Source: Erysipelotrichaceae bacterium UBA6182 (lineage in GTDB: Bacteria > Bacillota_I > Bacilli_A > Erysipelotrichales > Erysipelotrichaceae). Taken from it: a stretch of 9,262 nt of DNA. Within the stretch, counting starts at the first letter, position 1. Every line of letters starts with the position of its first letter. The stretch covers positions 1 to 9,262 of the forward strand of contig DITO01000205.1 in assembly GCA_002422065.1 (NCBI GenBank), written 5' to 3'. Both the position numbers and the translations under genes were made by a program. Shown here piece after piece: positions 1 to 7,105 of this stretch. The notes beneath the pieces are model-generated. The model had not been told where the DNA came from. It saw only the letters and a list, made by a program, of their open reading frames with translations, and did no database searches.

Positions 1-429
1 TCACTTACGTTTTCAACGGATATTATCGTTGGTTTTCCTAATGAAAGTGATGAGCAATTTGAAGATACCATTAATCTTTATGATTTGGTACAATTTGATT
101 TCGCATTTACATTCATATATTCACCGCGTTCTGGTACTCCAGCAGCAAAATTTGAAGACAATGTTACTTTTGAAGTTAAGAAGCAGCGTTTAGCACGTCT
201 TAATGAAAAAGTTAAACATTATGCATTGATGCATAATCAAGCCATGTTAGGTAAAGAAGTTGATGTATTAGTGGATGGTCCATCTAAAAAAGATGCAAGT
301 GTATACTCAGGATACACACCCCATCAAAAACTTGTAAACTTTAAAGCGGAGAATATTCATAGCGGAGATATTATTAAAGTAAAAATCACAGACGCAAAAA
401 CATGGTTTTTACTCGGAGAGAAAATCTAA
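1..429 (+). CDS. miaB: tRNA-2-methylthio-N6-dimethylallyladenosine synthase MiaB, C-terminal part (5' end outside window)
   Basis: The reading frame is open from the first base and ends at TAA 427-429, giving 142 residues of a protein that is usually about 450-510 long. MiaB is a radical-SAM iron-sulfur enzyme that adds a methylthio group to i6A37 in tRNAs reading UNN codons. Visible here are the end of the radical-SAM barrel, with TDIIVGFPNESDEQF at fragment residues 6-20 and FTFIYSPRSGTPAAK at 36-50, both highly typical of MiaB. A TRAM RNA-binding domain follows at about 78-142, with the family signature SGYTPHQKLVNFK near 103-115 and the closing AKTWFLLGE. The N-terminal UPF0004 domain and the CxxxCxxC cluster are off the left edge. 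No terminator separates it from the RNase J gene 47 bp downstream, so the two are probably co-transcribed. Family assignment is firm. Confidence 0.95.
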   Translation, partial: SLTFSTDIIVGFPNESDEQFEDTINLYDLVQFDFAFTFIYSPRSGTPAAKFEDNVTFEVKKQRLARLNEKVKHYALMHNQAMLGKEVDVLVDGPSKKDASVYSGYTPHQKLVNFKAENIHSGDIIKVKITDAKTWFLLGEKI

Positions 430-476
430 AATACAAAAGAATCATTTTAAGGTATACTTAAAGTGTTGGAGGTTAT

Positions 477-2138
477 ATGGAACAAATAAAACTATTTGCC
501 ATAGGCGGTCTTGATGAAGATGGAAAGAACTGTTTTGTGGTTGATATTAATGATCAATGGATTGTTATAGAAGCAGGGATAAAATATCCTGATGAGCAAC
601 AACTTGGTGTAGAAGTTGTTATTCCTGATTTCAAATTTCTTGTGGAACACGCAGATAAGATTAAAGGAATATTTATTACACACGCTCATGATGATGTCAT
701 GGGAGCTTTACCATATCTTTTAAAACAAAAACAAATCCCGGTGTATACAACACCACTTACAAGCTTATTGATTGAGGATTTAGTTAAAAAGAATAACATT
801 AAGGGATCAAAAATCAATGTCATTAAACGCCAAGGACAACTAAAGCTCGGTAATATTTTAGTTCGCACTTTTGGGTTAACACAATCCATTGCAGATGGTT
901 TTGGTTTGGCTATTGAAACAAAGCATGGATACATTGTCTATACATCGGAATTTCTAATTGATTTTGACATCAAACATCAAGCTTTCTCATGTGACATTTC
1001 TTTGTTTGCTGAAATTGGTAAAAGAGGTGTTCTTGCTCTTCTTACTGAATCTATTGGAGCTGATAAAGCAGGATTTACATCACCTCGTCATCGTTTGAGT
1101 GATGAACTTGATGTTGCCTTTGATGGTGCACATGGACGTGTTATTGTCTCTTTATATAAGCAAAATCTTTTCCGATTAATGGAAGTCATTGATTCAGCTA
1201 TAAGCCATGGTCGTAAGGTTGTTTTTCACAACGCTACCCAACGTCGTTATATCCAGCATTTAGAAACTCTTGGTTACTATAAACTCCCATTGAATAGTGA
1301 AATTAAACTTGAGAACCTTAAAAATGATGATGAAAACGTATGTGTGATTGTCTCAAGTGGGGGACCTAATGTCTTTAAAGTACTAAGCAATATTGCACTC
1401 AAGGAAGATAAACATATTTCATTGAGAGAAACAGATACTGTCATTATTGCATCACCTGCTGTTCCTCATACTGAAGTTGAAGCGTCAAGTATGGAAAATG
1501 AACTATACAAAGAAGGCGTAAACGTTATATCTTTTGATCATCGTAAAATCCTTTCTATGCATGGTAGTGCTGAAGATATTAAGATGTTATTAAATCTATT
1601 TAAACCAAAATATTATTATCCAATCAAAGGTCAATATCGTCATATGATTACGAATGCTAATCTTGCACTAAATGCTGGACTAAAGTCAGATCGAATTGTC
1701 ATATTAGATAATGGACAAGTCAGCATGATTGTCGATGGTGAGCTTGCAAAGCAAACTTTCCAACTTACATTTGAAGAGTTGTTTATCGATGGTATGGATA
1801 CCTTAGACGTTGGTGGCCAAGTACTAAAAGATCGTGAATCCTTAGCTTCTGATGGCGTAATGATTGCAGCTGTAACGTTGAACTTCAAAACTAAAGCAAT
1901 CATAGGTGGACCAGATGTACAATCACGCGGAGTTATCTATTTAAAGGATGCTGATTATCTTGTGAAAGGTGTTGGTCAACTCTTTGAAGAAACCATAGAG
2001 AACTTAGTTAAAAACAACAAGTATGAAAATGCATTAGCACGAAAAGAAGCACGTGATAAAATTGCTAAGTTCGTGTATAAAGAAACTGCAAAACGTCCAG
2101 TTATATTACCTGTCATCGTGGAGATAAACATCGATTAA
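477..2138 (+). CDS. rnjB: RNase J family protein, J2-like, probably catalytically inactive
   Basis: The protein has 553 residues, the normal length for RNase J. It has an N-terminal metallo-beta-lactamase fold (about 1-205), a beta-CASP insert (about 206-350), the C-terminal lactamase segment (about 355-425, MHGSAED and KPKYYYPIKGQYR), a linker and the C-terminal domain ending in KRPVILPVIVEI. The fold is clearly RNase J, but compared with my memory of B. subtilis RNase J1 the metal-site motifs have drifted. The DAG of motif 1 is EAG (E32), HxHxDH is HAHDDV (69-74), the motif 3 His is Gln136, the GDF Asp is Glu158, and the His of PIHGEYR is Lys384. Only H69, H71, D73 and H362 are kept. B. subtilis RNase J2 has milder losses at some of the same places and acts mainly as a partner of J1. 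The start ATG follows GGAGG at 468-472 with only 4 nt between. The gene lies directly before ftsK/spoIIIE; as I recall, B. subtilis rnjB also lies close upstream of spoIIIE. Family certain; J2 role inferred. Confidence 0.9.
   Translation: MEQIKLFAIGGLDEDGKNCFVVDINDQWIVIEAGIKYPDEQQLGVEVVIPDFKFLVEHADKIKGIFITHAHDDVMGALPYLLKQKQIPVYTTPLTSLLIEDLVKKNNIKGSKINVIKRQGQLKLGNILVRTFGLTQSIADGFGLAIETKHGYIVYTSEFLIDFDIKHQAFSCDISLFAEIGKRGVLALLTESIGADKAGFTSPRHRLSDELDVAFDGAHGRVIVSLYKQNLFRLMEVIDSAISHGRKVVFHNATQRRYIQHLETLGYYKLPLNSEIKLENLKNDDENVCVIVSSGGPNVFKVLSNIALKEDKHISLRETDTVIIASPAVPHTEVEASSMENELYKEGVNVISFDHRKILSMHGSAEDIKMLLNLFKPKYYYPIKGQYRHMITNANLALNAGLKSDRIVILDNGQVSMIVDGELAKQTFQLTFEELFIDGMDTLDVGGQVLKDRESLASDGVMIAAVTLNFKTKAIIGGPDVQSRGVIYLKDADYLVKGVGQLFEETIENLVKNNKYENALARKEARDKIAKFVYKETAKRPVILPVIVEINID
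2118..2123 (+). promoter_or_regulatory. Distant ribosome binding site of ftsK, inside the end of the RNase J gene
   Basis: GTGGAG is the best Shine-Dalgarno match before the ftsK ATG at 2140, but it lies 16 nt away, further than usual. The RNase J stop (2136-2138) is one base from the ftsK ATG, so translation of ftsK is probably coupled to termination of RNase J. An in-frame ATT at 2134-2136 would have a more normal 10-nt spacing. ATT is a rare start codon, so ATG is preferred. Confidence 0.4.
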
Positions 2139-2139
2139 C

Positions 2140-4284
2140 ATGAGAAAATCAAGATCTAGACAAGTTCATCAACAACGCATTATTAGAGTTCTTAACGGAC
2201 TTGCTTTTAGTGCGATTTTATTACTTGGTCTATTTAAAACAGGACCTGTGGGAATCTTCATTGATCTTGTTTTTACTGTTTTATTTGGTGGACAACGTAT
2301 CTTAACATATTTAATCCTATTCACGATACTACCACTTATTACTGTACCTCATCCATTCAAGTATGTACGTAAATCATTAGTCTTGCCTATATTTGGCTTC
2401 TACATATCACTACTTATGATTTTCACTTTGCAGTGGTCAGATGGTTTAACAGGAACAGCATTATTTTCTTCCTTTATGTCACAAATGAGCAATTTTATCC
2501 AAGTGAGTGAATATGCCTATGGAGGAGTTTTCATTGTAGCTATCACATCACTCTTAACCGGTCTTGTGGATATTACTGGAACATGGATTATTATTTTATT
2601 GCTATTTTTAGCATCAACCTATGTGATTATTATTACTTATGTTGCTCCTAACGCTTCAATACTAAAGATCTTTAAATTCAAACCTAAATCAAAACCTAAG
2701 CATAATTCTACAATCACGCTTTTTGATGAACCAACAAGAGAAGAGTCTAAGAAAAGTGTCTTTGTATCTGTTGATGAGGGCAAACCAAAAGAGAACTATG
2801 AACCAATCGTTCATGCTAATCCACAACCTGAGATTAAGACGCAATCAGCAGGAACACTTACTCATTTTACACATTATGTTTTACCATCATTAGCATTATT
2901 AGACATTCCACAATCACGCAGAAGTAACCAAATTAATAGTCATGCGGCAGGAATCAAAGGGAAGAAACTCATTGAAATTCTTGATAAATTTCAAATACCA
3001 GCAGAACTTGTTCAAACATACATTGGACCTTCAGTCACTAAATTTGAAGTCAAACCAGATTCATCAATTAAGATTTCTAAGATAGCAGCTTTAGCCGATA
3101 ACATAAAAATGGAACTTCAAGCTAAAGATATTCGTATTGAAGCTCCAATTCCTGGAAAAAATGCAGTCGGTGTAGAAGTTCCTAATGTTGAGATGAGTAT
3201 GGTTAGACTCATTGAACTTATGAGAACGATTCCAAAAGAAAAAGAGAATAAAAAACTTCTATTTCTTCTTGGAAAGGATTTAATGGGAAAAACCATTGTT
3301 GGTGAACTTGATAAGATGCCTCACTTGCTTATCGCAGGTGCTACAGGGAGTGGTAAGTCTGTCTGTGTTAATTCACTCATCACCACGCTTCTTTTAAGAA
3401 CAAGTCCACATGAAGTAAAATTATTACTTGTTGACCCTAAAAAGGTTGAGTTTACTGCATTTCACGATATTCCTCATCTTATTGCACCAGTGATTTCGGA
3501 TGCTGGGCAAGCAGCCAAAGCTCTTAAGACTGTTGTTGCCCTAATGGAAAATCGATATGAAGTCTTTGCAACAGTTGGGGTACGTAATATTACATCATAC
3601 AATGAAAAAGTTTTAGCTTACCCTGAAGATCATTTATCGATTATGCCATATATCGTAGTCATTGTTGATGAACTTGCAGATTTAATGATGGTGGCAGGTA
3701 AAGAGGTAGAATCATCGATTCAAAGAATTACCCAACTTGCACGTGCTGCTGGTATACATCTTGTTGTCGCAACCCAACGTCCAAGTACGGATGTTATTAC
3801 TGGAATAATCAAAGCAAATATTCCTTCACGTATCGCATTTGCAGTATCATCAAGCATTGATTCTCGAACAATCCTCGATTTTGGAGGCGCAGAGAAACTA
3901 CTTGGAAACGGTGATTTACTCTATATGCCAATTGGAGAAACAGCGAATATCCGTGTTCAGGGTGTTTTTATCAGTGATGATGAAGTTAATAAGGTAGCTC
4001 AAGCTGCAAAAGCACAAGGAAAACCAATCTATGATGATGCATTCATCAATCTAGAAGGGGTAGAACATAATGATGGGTTTATCAATATCAGTGATGATCC
4101 ACTCTATGAAGAAGTGAAACAATTCATTATTCAATCCAATAAAGCTTCCACATCTCTTATCCAACGACGATTTGCATTAGGATACAATCGAGCAGCTCGT
4201 CTTATGGACTTAATGGAACAAGAAGGCATCATTGGTCCTTCAAATGGATCAAAACCTCGAGAAATCTTACGAAAAGATATTTAA
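2140..4284 (+). CDS. ftsK: DNA translocase FtsK/SpoIIIE
   Basis: This is a 714-residue membrane-anchored ATPase that pumps double-stranded DNA through the division septum. Residues 15-170 contain four to five hydrophobic segments (about 15-33, 53-69, 80-97, 127-143 and 148-168). A short charged linker (about 178-240) follows, rich in Lys, Glu and Pro. The alpha domain is about 245-355, and the RecA-like beta domain has Walker A GATGSGKS at 400-407, LLVDPKKVEFT at 429-439 and Walker B IVVIVDELAD at 505-514, followed by LARAAGIHLVVATQRPSTDV. The C-terminal winged-helix gamma domain (about 653-714, KASTSLIQRRFALGYNRAAR and GSKPREIL) reads orienting DNA sequences. All catalytic motifs look intact. 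The total is somewhat shorter than B. subtilis SpoIIIE (787), mainly in the linker. It begins one base after the RNase J stop and is followed by a terminator. Whether its role is vegetative (FtsK) or sporulation-linked (SpoIIIE) cannot be told from sequence. Confidence 0.97.
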   Translation: MRKSRSRQVHQQRIIRVLNGLAFSAILLLGLFKTGPVGIFIDLVFTVLFGGQRILTYLILFTILPLITVPHPFKYVRKSLVLPIFGFYISLLMIFTLQWSDGLTGTALFSSFMSQMSNFIQVSEYAYGGVFIVAITSLLTGLVDITGTWIIILLLFLASTYVIIITYVAPNASILKIFKFKPKSKPKHNSTITLFDEPTREESKKSVFVSVDEGKPKENYEPIVHANPQPEIKTQSAGTLTHFTHYVLPSLALLDIPQSRRSNQINSHAAGIKGKKLIEILDKFQIPAELVQTYIGPSVTKFEVKPDSSIKISKIAALADNIKMELQAKDIRIEAPIPGKNAVGVEVPNVEMSMVRLIELMRTIPKEKENKKLLFLLGKDLMGKTIVGELDKMPHLLIAGATGSGKSVCVNSLITTLLLRTSPHEVKLLLVDPKKVEFTAFHDIPHLIAPVISDAGQAAKALKTVVALMENRYEVFATVGVRNITSYNEKVLAYPEDHLSIMPYIVVIVDELADLMMVAGKEVESSIQRITQLARAAGIHLVVATQRPSTDVITGIIKANIPSRIAFAVSSSIDSRTILDFGGAEKLLGNGDLLYMPIGETANIRVQGVFISDDEVNKVAQAAKAQGKPIYDDAFINLEGVEHNDGFINISDDPLYEEVKQFIIQSNKASTSLIQRRFALGYNRAARLMDLMEQEGIIGPSNGSKPREILRKDI

Positions 4285-4308
4285 GCCATGACAAGTTCAT
4301 GGCTTTTT
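4283..4308 (+). terminator. Rho-independent terminator after ftsK
   Basis: A nine-pair stem (4283-4291 with 4297-4305; core GCCATGA/TCATGGC) with a five-base loop CAAGT leads into a T-run at 4304-4308. The hairpin overlaps the last two bases of the ftsK stop codon. It marks the end of the miaB-rnjB-ftsK transcription unit. Confidence 0.85.
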
Positions 4309-4338
4309 CACGAAAATTTCATATAGTATGATTTTCAA

Positions 4339-4354
4339 TTGAAAACGTATTCAA
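4339..4354 (+). promoter_or_regulatory. Putative CcpA catabolite-response element (cre) over the -35 region
   Basis: The 16 bases TTGAAAACGTATTCAA match every position of the commonly used Gram-positive cre consensus WTGNAANCGNWWNCAW. The site covers the -35 hexamer and half of the spacer, a position where CcpA-HPr(Ser-P) would block RNA polymerase. It also overlaps a perfect 14-bp palindrome (TTTTCAA/TTGAAAA, 4332-4345). The match is seen in sequence; repression by CcpA is inferred. Confidence 0.6.
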
Positions 4355-4367
4355 TTTCAGTTAGAAT
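4339..4367 (+). promoter_or_regulatory. SigA-type promoter of the nucleoside-binding lipoprotein gene
   Basis: A -35 element TTGAAA (4339-4344) and a -10 element TAGAAT (4362-4367) are separated by exactly 17 bases. Each has one mismatch to the TTGACA/TATAAT consensus. Transcription would start near 4374, leaving a leader of only about 30 nt before the ATG at 4404. That leaves no room for a purine riboswitch or a long attenuator. Confidence 0.75.
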
Positions 4368-4387
4368 AATAATAAGCAGATTATTCT
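4363..4387 (+). promoter_or_regulatory. 8-9-8 inverted repeat overlapping the -10 and early leader; possible operator
   Basis: AGAATAAT (4363-4370) and ATTATTCT (4380-4387) are exact reverse complements separated by nine bases. The left arm lies mostly within the -10 hexamer and the right arm just downstream of the likely start point, a classic operator position. A smaller nested hairpin (GCAGA 4376-4380 / TCTGC 4385-4389, loop TTAT) could instead form in the mRNA just before the ribosome binding site. AT-rich DNA produces such repeats by chance, so function is uncertain. Confidence 0.35.
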
Positions 4388-4403
4388 GCATGGAGGAAAA
4401 GTA

Positions 4404-5477
4404 ATGAAGAAGTTATTTATTATTTTTATTGCATTTTTTGCACTAGCATTAAGTGCATGTGCACCTGCAGCACCAGAAACATTTGAAATCGCGCTTATTA
4501 CCGACATCGGTGATATCGATGATAAATCATTTAACCAAGGTGCTTGGGAAGGTGTTGTGAAGTATGCAACTGAAAAGAGCATTTCACACAAATATTACAA
4601 GCCTACTGGTAAATCTACGGCTGAATACATTGCAGCAATTGAATTAGCAGTTGATAATGGAGCTAAAATCGTAGTAACTCCAGGGTTCTTATTCGAACCA
4701 GCAATTTTCGAAGCTCAAGATTTATTCCCTGAAGTTAAGTTCGTTCTTCTTGATGGTTTCCCACAAGATGGAACTTATACTGATTTCCGTATTGAAGACA
4801 ACGTTCACTCAATTTTCTATGCTGAAGAGCAAGTTGGATTCTTAGCTGGATACGCTGCTGTTAAAGAAGGCTTTACAAAATTAGGATTCATGGGCGGTAT
4901 GGCAGTTCCTGCTGTAGTTCGTTTCGGATATGGTTTTGTTCAAGGAGCTGAATATGCTGCTGCTGAACTTGATGTAACTGTTGAAATTCTATACAACTAC
5001 TTAGGTGGTTTTGGACCTGATACAGCATACCAAACAAAAGCTGCTTCATGGTTTACAGGCGGAACTGAAGTAATCTTCGCTGCTGCTGGTGGAGCTGGTA
5101 ACTCAGTTATGGCTGCTGCAGAAGCAAACAATGGTAAAGTAATTGGAGTTGACATCAACCAAAAAGATGAATCAGCAACTGTTATTACTTCTGCTATGAA
5201 AGAATTAGGCGCATCTGTTTACATGTCACTTGATAGCTTCTACAATGACTCATTCAAGGGTGGAGTCAGTGAAGTTCTAGATGTTACTGTTGGTGGAGTT
5301 AACTTACCAGATGACTTCTCACGTTTCACTACATTCACTAAAGCACAATATGACAATATCTATGCTGCACTAGTTGCAAACACAAACAACGTTCGTTCAA
5401 ACATTAAGAAAGATACAGATGTTGCATCTGCATCAGAAATCGTTGTAACTAAAGTTGTTGTTACATTAGTTGACTAA
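4404..5477 (+). CDS. nupN: BMP/PnrA-family nucleoside-binding lipoprotein of an ABC importer
   Basis: This 357-residue extracytoplasmic substrate-binding protein captures nucleosides for the importer encoded downstream. A lipoprotein signal peptide is clear: MKK, a hydrophobic stretch at 4-16, then lipobox LSAC with Cys19 as the lipidated residue. The BMP-family fold is shown by ITDIGDIDDKSFNQGAWEG (32-50), VLLDG with D117, EEQVGFLAGY (141-150), FAAAGGAGNSVM (225-236), IGVDINQ (247-253) and TSAMKELG (262-269). By analogy with T. pallidum PnrA, the DDKSFN segment, D250 and K266 are likely ligand contacts; this is from memory of the family. The start has an ideal GGAGG at 4392-4396, 7 nt before ATG. 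Codon use is richer in TTC for Phe and AAC for Asn than in neighbouring genes, as expected for an abundant protein. It has its own promoter and terminator. Orthologues are called BmpA, NupN (YufN) or PnrA; the exact nucleosides bound cannot be inferred. Confidence 0.93.
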   Translation: MKKLFIIFIAFFALALSACAPAAPETFEIALITDIGDIDDKSFNQGAWEGVVKYATEKSISHKYYKPTGKSTAEYIAAIELAVDNGAKIVVTPGFLFEPAIFEAQDLFPEVKFVLLDGFPQDGTYTDFRIEDNVHSIFYAEEQVGFLAGYAAVKEGFTKLGFMGGMAVPAVVRFGYGFVQGAEYAAAELDVTVEILYNYLGGFGPDTAYQTKAASWFTGGTEVIFAAAGGAGNSVMAAAEANNGKVIGVDINQKDESATVITSAMKELGASVYMSLDSFYNDSFKGGVSEVLDVTVGGVNLPDDFSRFTTFTKAQYDNIYAALVANTNNVRSNIKKDTDVASASEIVVTKVVVTLVD

Positions 5478-5484
5478 ATAATTT

Positions 5485-5507
5485 AAAGGCCGAAAGGCCT
5501 TTTTTTT
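5485..5507 (+). terminator. Strong rho-independent terminator after the binding-protein gene
   Basis: A seven-pair stem AAAGGCC (5485-5491) / GGCCTTT (5496-5502) is closed by a GAAA tetraloop of the stable GNRA type and runs into eight T residues at 5500-5507. It separates the binding-protein gene from the ATPase gene, so most transcripts should stop here and the binding protein can be made in excess. Confidence 0.93.
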
Positions 5508-5522
5508 GTTTATTACTACTCA

Positions 5523-5538
5523 ATCTAAGCGTTTTCAT
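5523..5538 (+). promoter_or_regulatory. Second cre-like site, in the spacer of the ATPase promoter
   Basis: ATCTAAGCGTTTTCAT fits WTGNAANCGNWWNCAW with one mismatch whichever strand is read, and keeps the central CG. It sits directly upstream of the TATAAT, where a bound repressor would block the promoter. With the full-match site at 4339-4354 it suggests that both importer transcripts share CcpA-type control. Alone it would be weak evidence. Confidence 0.45.
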
Positions 5539-5539
5539 A

Positions 5540-5545
5540 TATAAT
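5540..5545 (+). promoter_or_regulatory. -10 element of a probable promoter for the ATPase-permease operon
   Basis: A consensus TATAAT lies 24 bases before the ATPase ATG at 5570, immediately after the terminator. The matching -35 window (TACTCA at 5517-5522, 17-base spacing) agrees with TTGACA at only three positions, so the promoter may be weak or need help. A GGAG ribosome binding site follows at 5559-5562, 7 nt from the ATG. Confidence 0.5.
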
Positions 5546-5569
5546 TATTTCAAGAAATGGAGTAATCAC

Positions 5570-7105
5570 ATGGAATATGTCATTGAGATGTTAAACATCA
5601 CAAAAATTTTCCCTGGTGTTGTTGCCAACGATCATGTAACTTTGCAAGTTAAGCCAAAAGAAATACATGCATTGTTAGGTGAAAATGGGGCTGGAAAATC
5701 GACATTAATGTCGGTTTTATTTGGCTTATATCAACCCGAAGAAGGTATTATAAAGATTCGTGAAAAAGAAGTTAAAATTTCGAATCCTAATGATGCGAAC
5801 AATTTAGGAATAGGAATGGTCCACCAACATTTTAAGTTGGTTCATACCTTTACTGTGTTACAAAATATTGTTTTAGGTATTGAAGATACTCAGTATGGAG
5901 TTCTTCAAATGAAAGAAGCACGTCAACGTGTCATTGATTTATCGAATCAATATGGATTACGTATTGATCCTGATGCTCTCATTGAAGATATCAGTGTTGG
6001 AATGCAACAACGTGTTGAAATCTTAAAAATGCTATATCGCAATAACGATATCTTAATTTTTGATGAACCCACTGCAGTTCTCACACCTCAAGAAATTGAA
6101 GAACTTATGAAAATCATGAAGTTACTTATTTCTGAGGGTAAGTCCATTATATTTATTACACATAAACTTAACGAGATCAAAGCTGTTGCAGATCGTGTTA
6201 GTGTTTTACGTCAAGGAAAATATATTGGTACTGTTAATGTATCTGAAACATCAAAAGAGCAAATGTCAGAAATGATGGTTGGTCGTCCTATTTCTCTCAC
6301 TTTAGATAAAGAAGAAGCCAAACCAACCACTCCAGTCCTTGAAGTTGCTAATCTTACAGTCGCAGGACATCATCAACATAAAGATGCAGTCAATAATGTA
6401 TCTTTTACAGTACGTGCTGGTGAAATATTATGTGTTGCGGGAATTGAAGGTAATGGTCAAAGTGAACTTGTTTTTGCGATTACTGGCCTTGTAAAGCAAA
6501 AAGGGGGCACCATTAAACTTAATGGAAAAGATATATCTAACTCATCAATTCGTGAGCGAAATGTCTCTGGATTGTCACATATTCCAGAAGATCGCCATAA
6601 ACATGGTCTCGTACTAGAATTTGATTTAGCAGAAAACCTTGCATTGCAAACTTATTTTAGTAAAGACCTACAAAGCAATGGGTTTATTAAGTTTGATGCA
6701 CGTACTAAGCGTGCAAATCAACTAATTGATCAATACGATATTCGTGCAGGTCGTCGTGCAAAAACTAATGCACGTTCTATGTCAGGAGGAAATCAGCAAA
6801 AAGCCATTGTTGCCCGAGAATTTGAACGTAATCCAAGTTTCATTGTTGCAGTTCAGCCAACACGTGGACTTGACGTAGGAGCAATTGAATACATTCACAA
6901 GCAACTTGTTAAAGCGCGTGATGCAGGAATTGCAGTTTTACTTATTTCACTTGAACTCAATGAAGTATTAGAAGTTTCTGATCGAATTATCGTGATGTAT
7001 GAAGGTGAAGTTGTTGGAGAATTAAATCCAAAGCAAACGACACAACAAGAACTTGGCTTATATATGTCAGGTTCAAAGAAAGATAAGGAGGCAAGTCATG
7101 TTTAA
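5570..7105 (+). CDS. nupO: Nucleoside ABC importer, fused two-domain ATP-binding protein
   Basis: This 511-residue cytoplasmic ATPase has two ABC domains in one chain, as in RbsA and NupO/YufO proteins, and powers nucleoside import. Domain 1 (about 3-240) is complete: Walker A GENGAGKS 37-44, Q-loop in HQH 85-87, signature ISVGMQQR 141-148, Walker B ILIFDEPT 161-168 and switch H198. Domain 2 (about 256-500) has Walker A GIEGNGQS 291-298 with Gln in place of Lys, signature MSGGNQQK 404-411, and VAVQPTRGLD 426-435, where Gln429 replaces the catalytic Glu. The switch His position also lacks His (LISLELNEV). These changes are usual in this subfamily and imply one working and one degenerate ATP site. 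The gene has its own promoter region after a terminator. Its last 8 bases overlap the first permease gene, and the permease ribosome binding site lies inside it, so the two are translationally coupled. Family assignment is firm; substrate is inferred from neighbours. Confidence 0.95.
   Translation: MEYVIEMLNITKIFPGVVANDHVTLQVKPKEIHALLGENGAGKSTLMSVLFGLYQPEEGIIKIREKEVKISNPNDANNLGIGMVHQHFKLVHTFTVLQNIVLGIEDTQYGVLQMKEARQRVIDLSNQYGLRIDPDALIEDISVGMQQRVEILKMLYRNNDILIFDEPTAVLTPQEIEELMKIMKLLISEGKSIIFITHKLNEIKAVADRVSVLRQGKYIGTVNVSETSKEQMSEMMVGRPISLTLDKEEAKPTTPVLEVANLTVAGHHQHKDAVNNVSFTVRAGEILCVAGIEGNGQSELVFAITGLVKQKGGTIKLNGKDISNSSIRERNVSGLSHIPEDRHKHGLVLEFDLAENLALQTYFSKDLQSNGFIKFDARTKRANQLIDQYDIRAGRRAKTNARSMSGGNQQKAIVAREFERNPSFIVAVQPTRGLDVGAIEYIHKQLVKARDAGIAVLLISLELNEVLEVSDRIIVMYEGEVVGELNPKQTTQQELGLYMSGSKKDKEASHV
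7085..7091 (+). promoter_or_regulatory. Ribosome binding site that fixes the start of the first permease
   Basis: AAGGAGG lies 6 nt before ATG 7098. An upstream in-frame ATG at 7053 would add 15 polar residues and has no comparable site, so 7098 is chosen. Confidence 0.85.

Noticed and set aside
85..429. A TTG at 85 as the start of a separate small gene
   Set aside because: The frame is open from base 1 and the upstream residues (TDIIVGFPNE) are core MiaB sequence, so this is the middle of a truncated gene.
430..476. Possible promoter before the RNase J gene (TATACT at 453-458)
   Set aside because: The -35 position at 17-base spacing is AATACA, only half matching, and there is no terminator after miaB. 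Co-transcription explains the layout.
492..1903. Minus-strand open frames inside the RNase J gene
   Set aside because: They lie wholly within a well-supported gene, have no ribosome binding sites or recognisable domains, and are Cys/Phe/Ser-rich as expected for antisense reading.
4332..4345. The palindrome TTTTCAA/TTGAAAA as a CodY box
   Set aside because: The halves resemble AATTTTC/GAAAATT, but the spacing is wrong (four bases rather than one between TTTTC and GAAAA). The cre match explains the conserved bases better.
4309..4403. Purine riboswitch or attenuator upstream of the nucleoside transporter
   Set aside because: The likely leader is about 30 nt and contains no aptamer-like structure or terminator hairpin.
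7053..7097. An earlier ATG for the first permease gene
   Set aside because: It adds 15 polar residues not expected in the family and lacks a ribosome binding site, whereas ATG 7098 has AAGGAGG at ideal distance.
5570..7105. Degenerate second ATP site as evidence of a broken gene
   Set aside because: Gln in the second Walker A and QPTRGLD in place of the Walker B Glu are normal features of this double-domain importer ATPase family, and the frame is intact.
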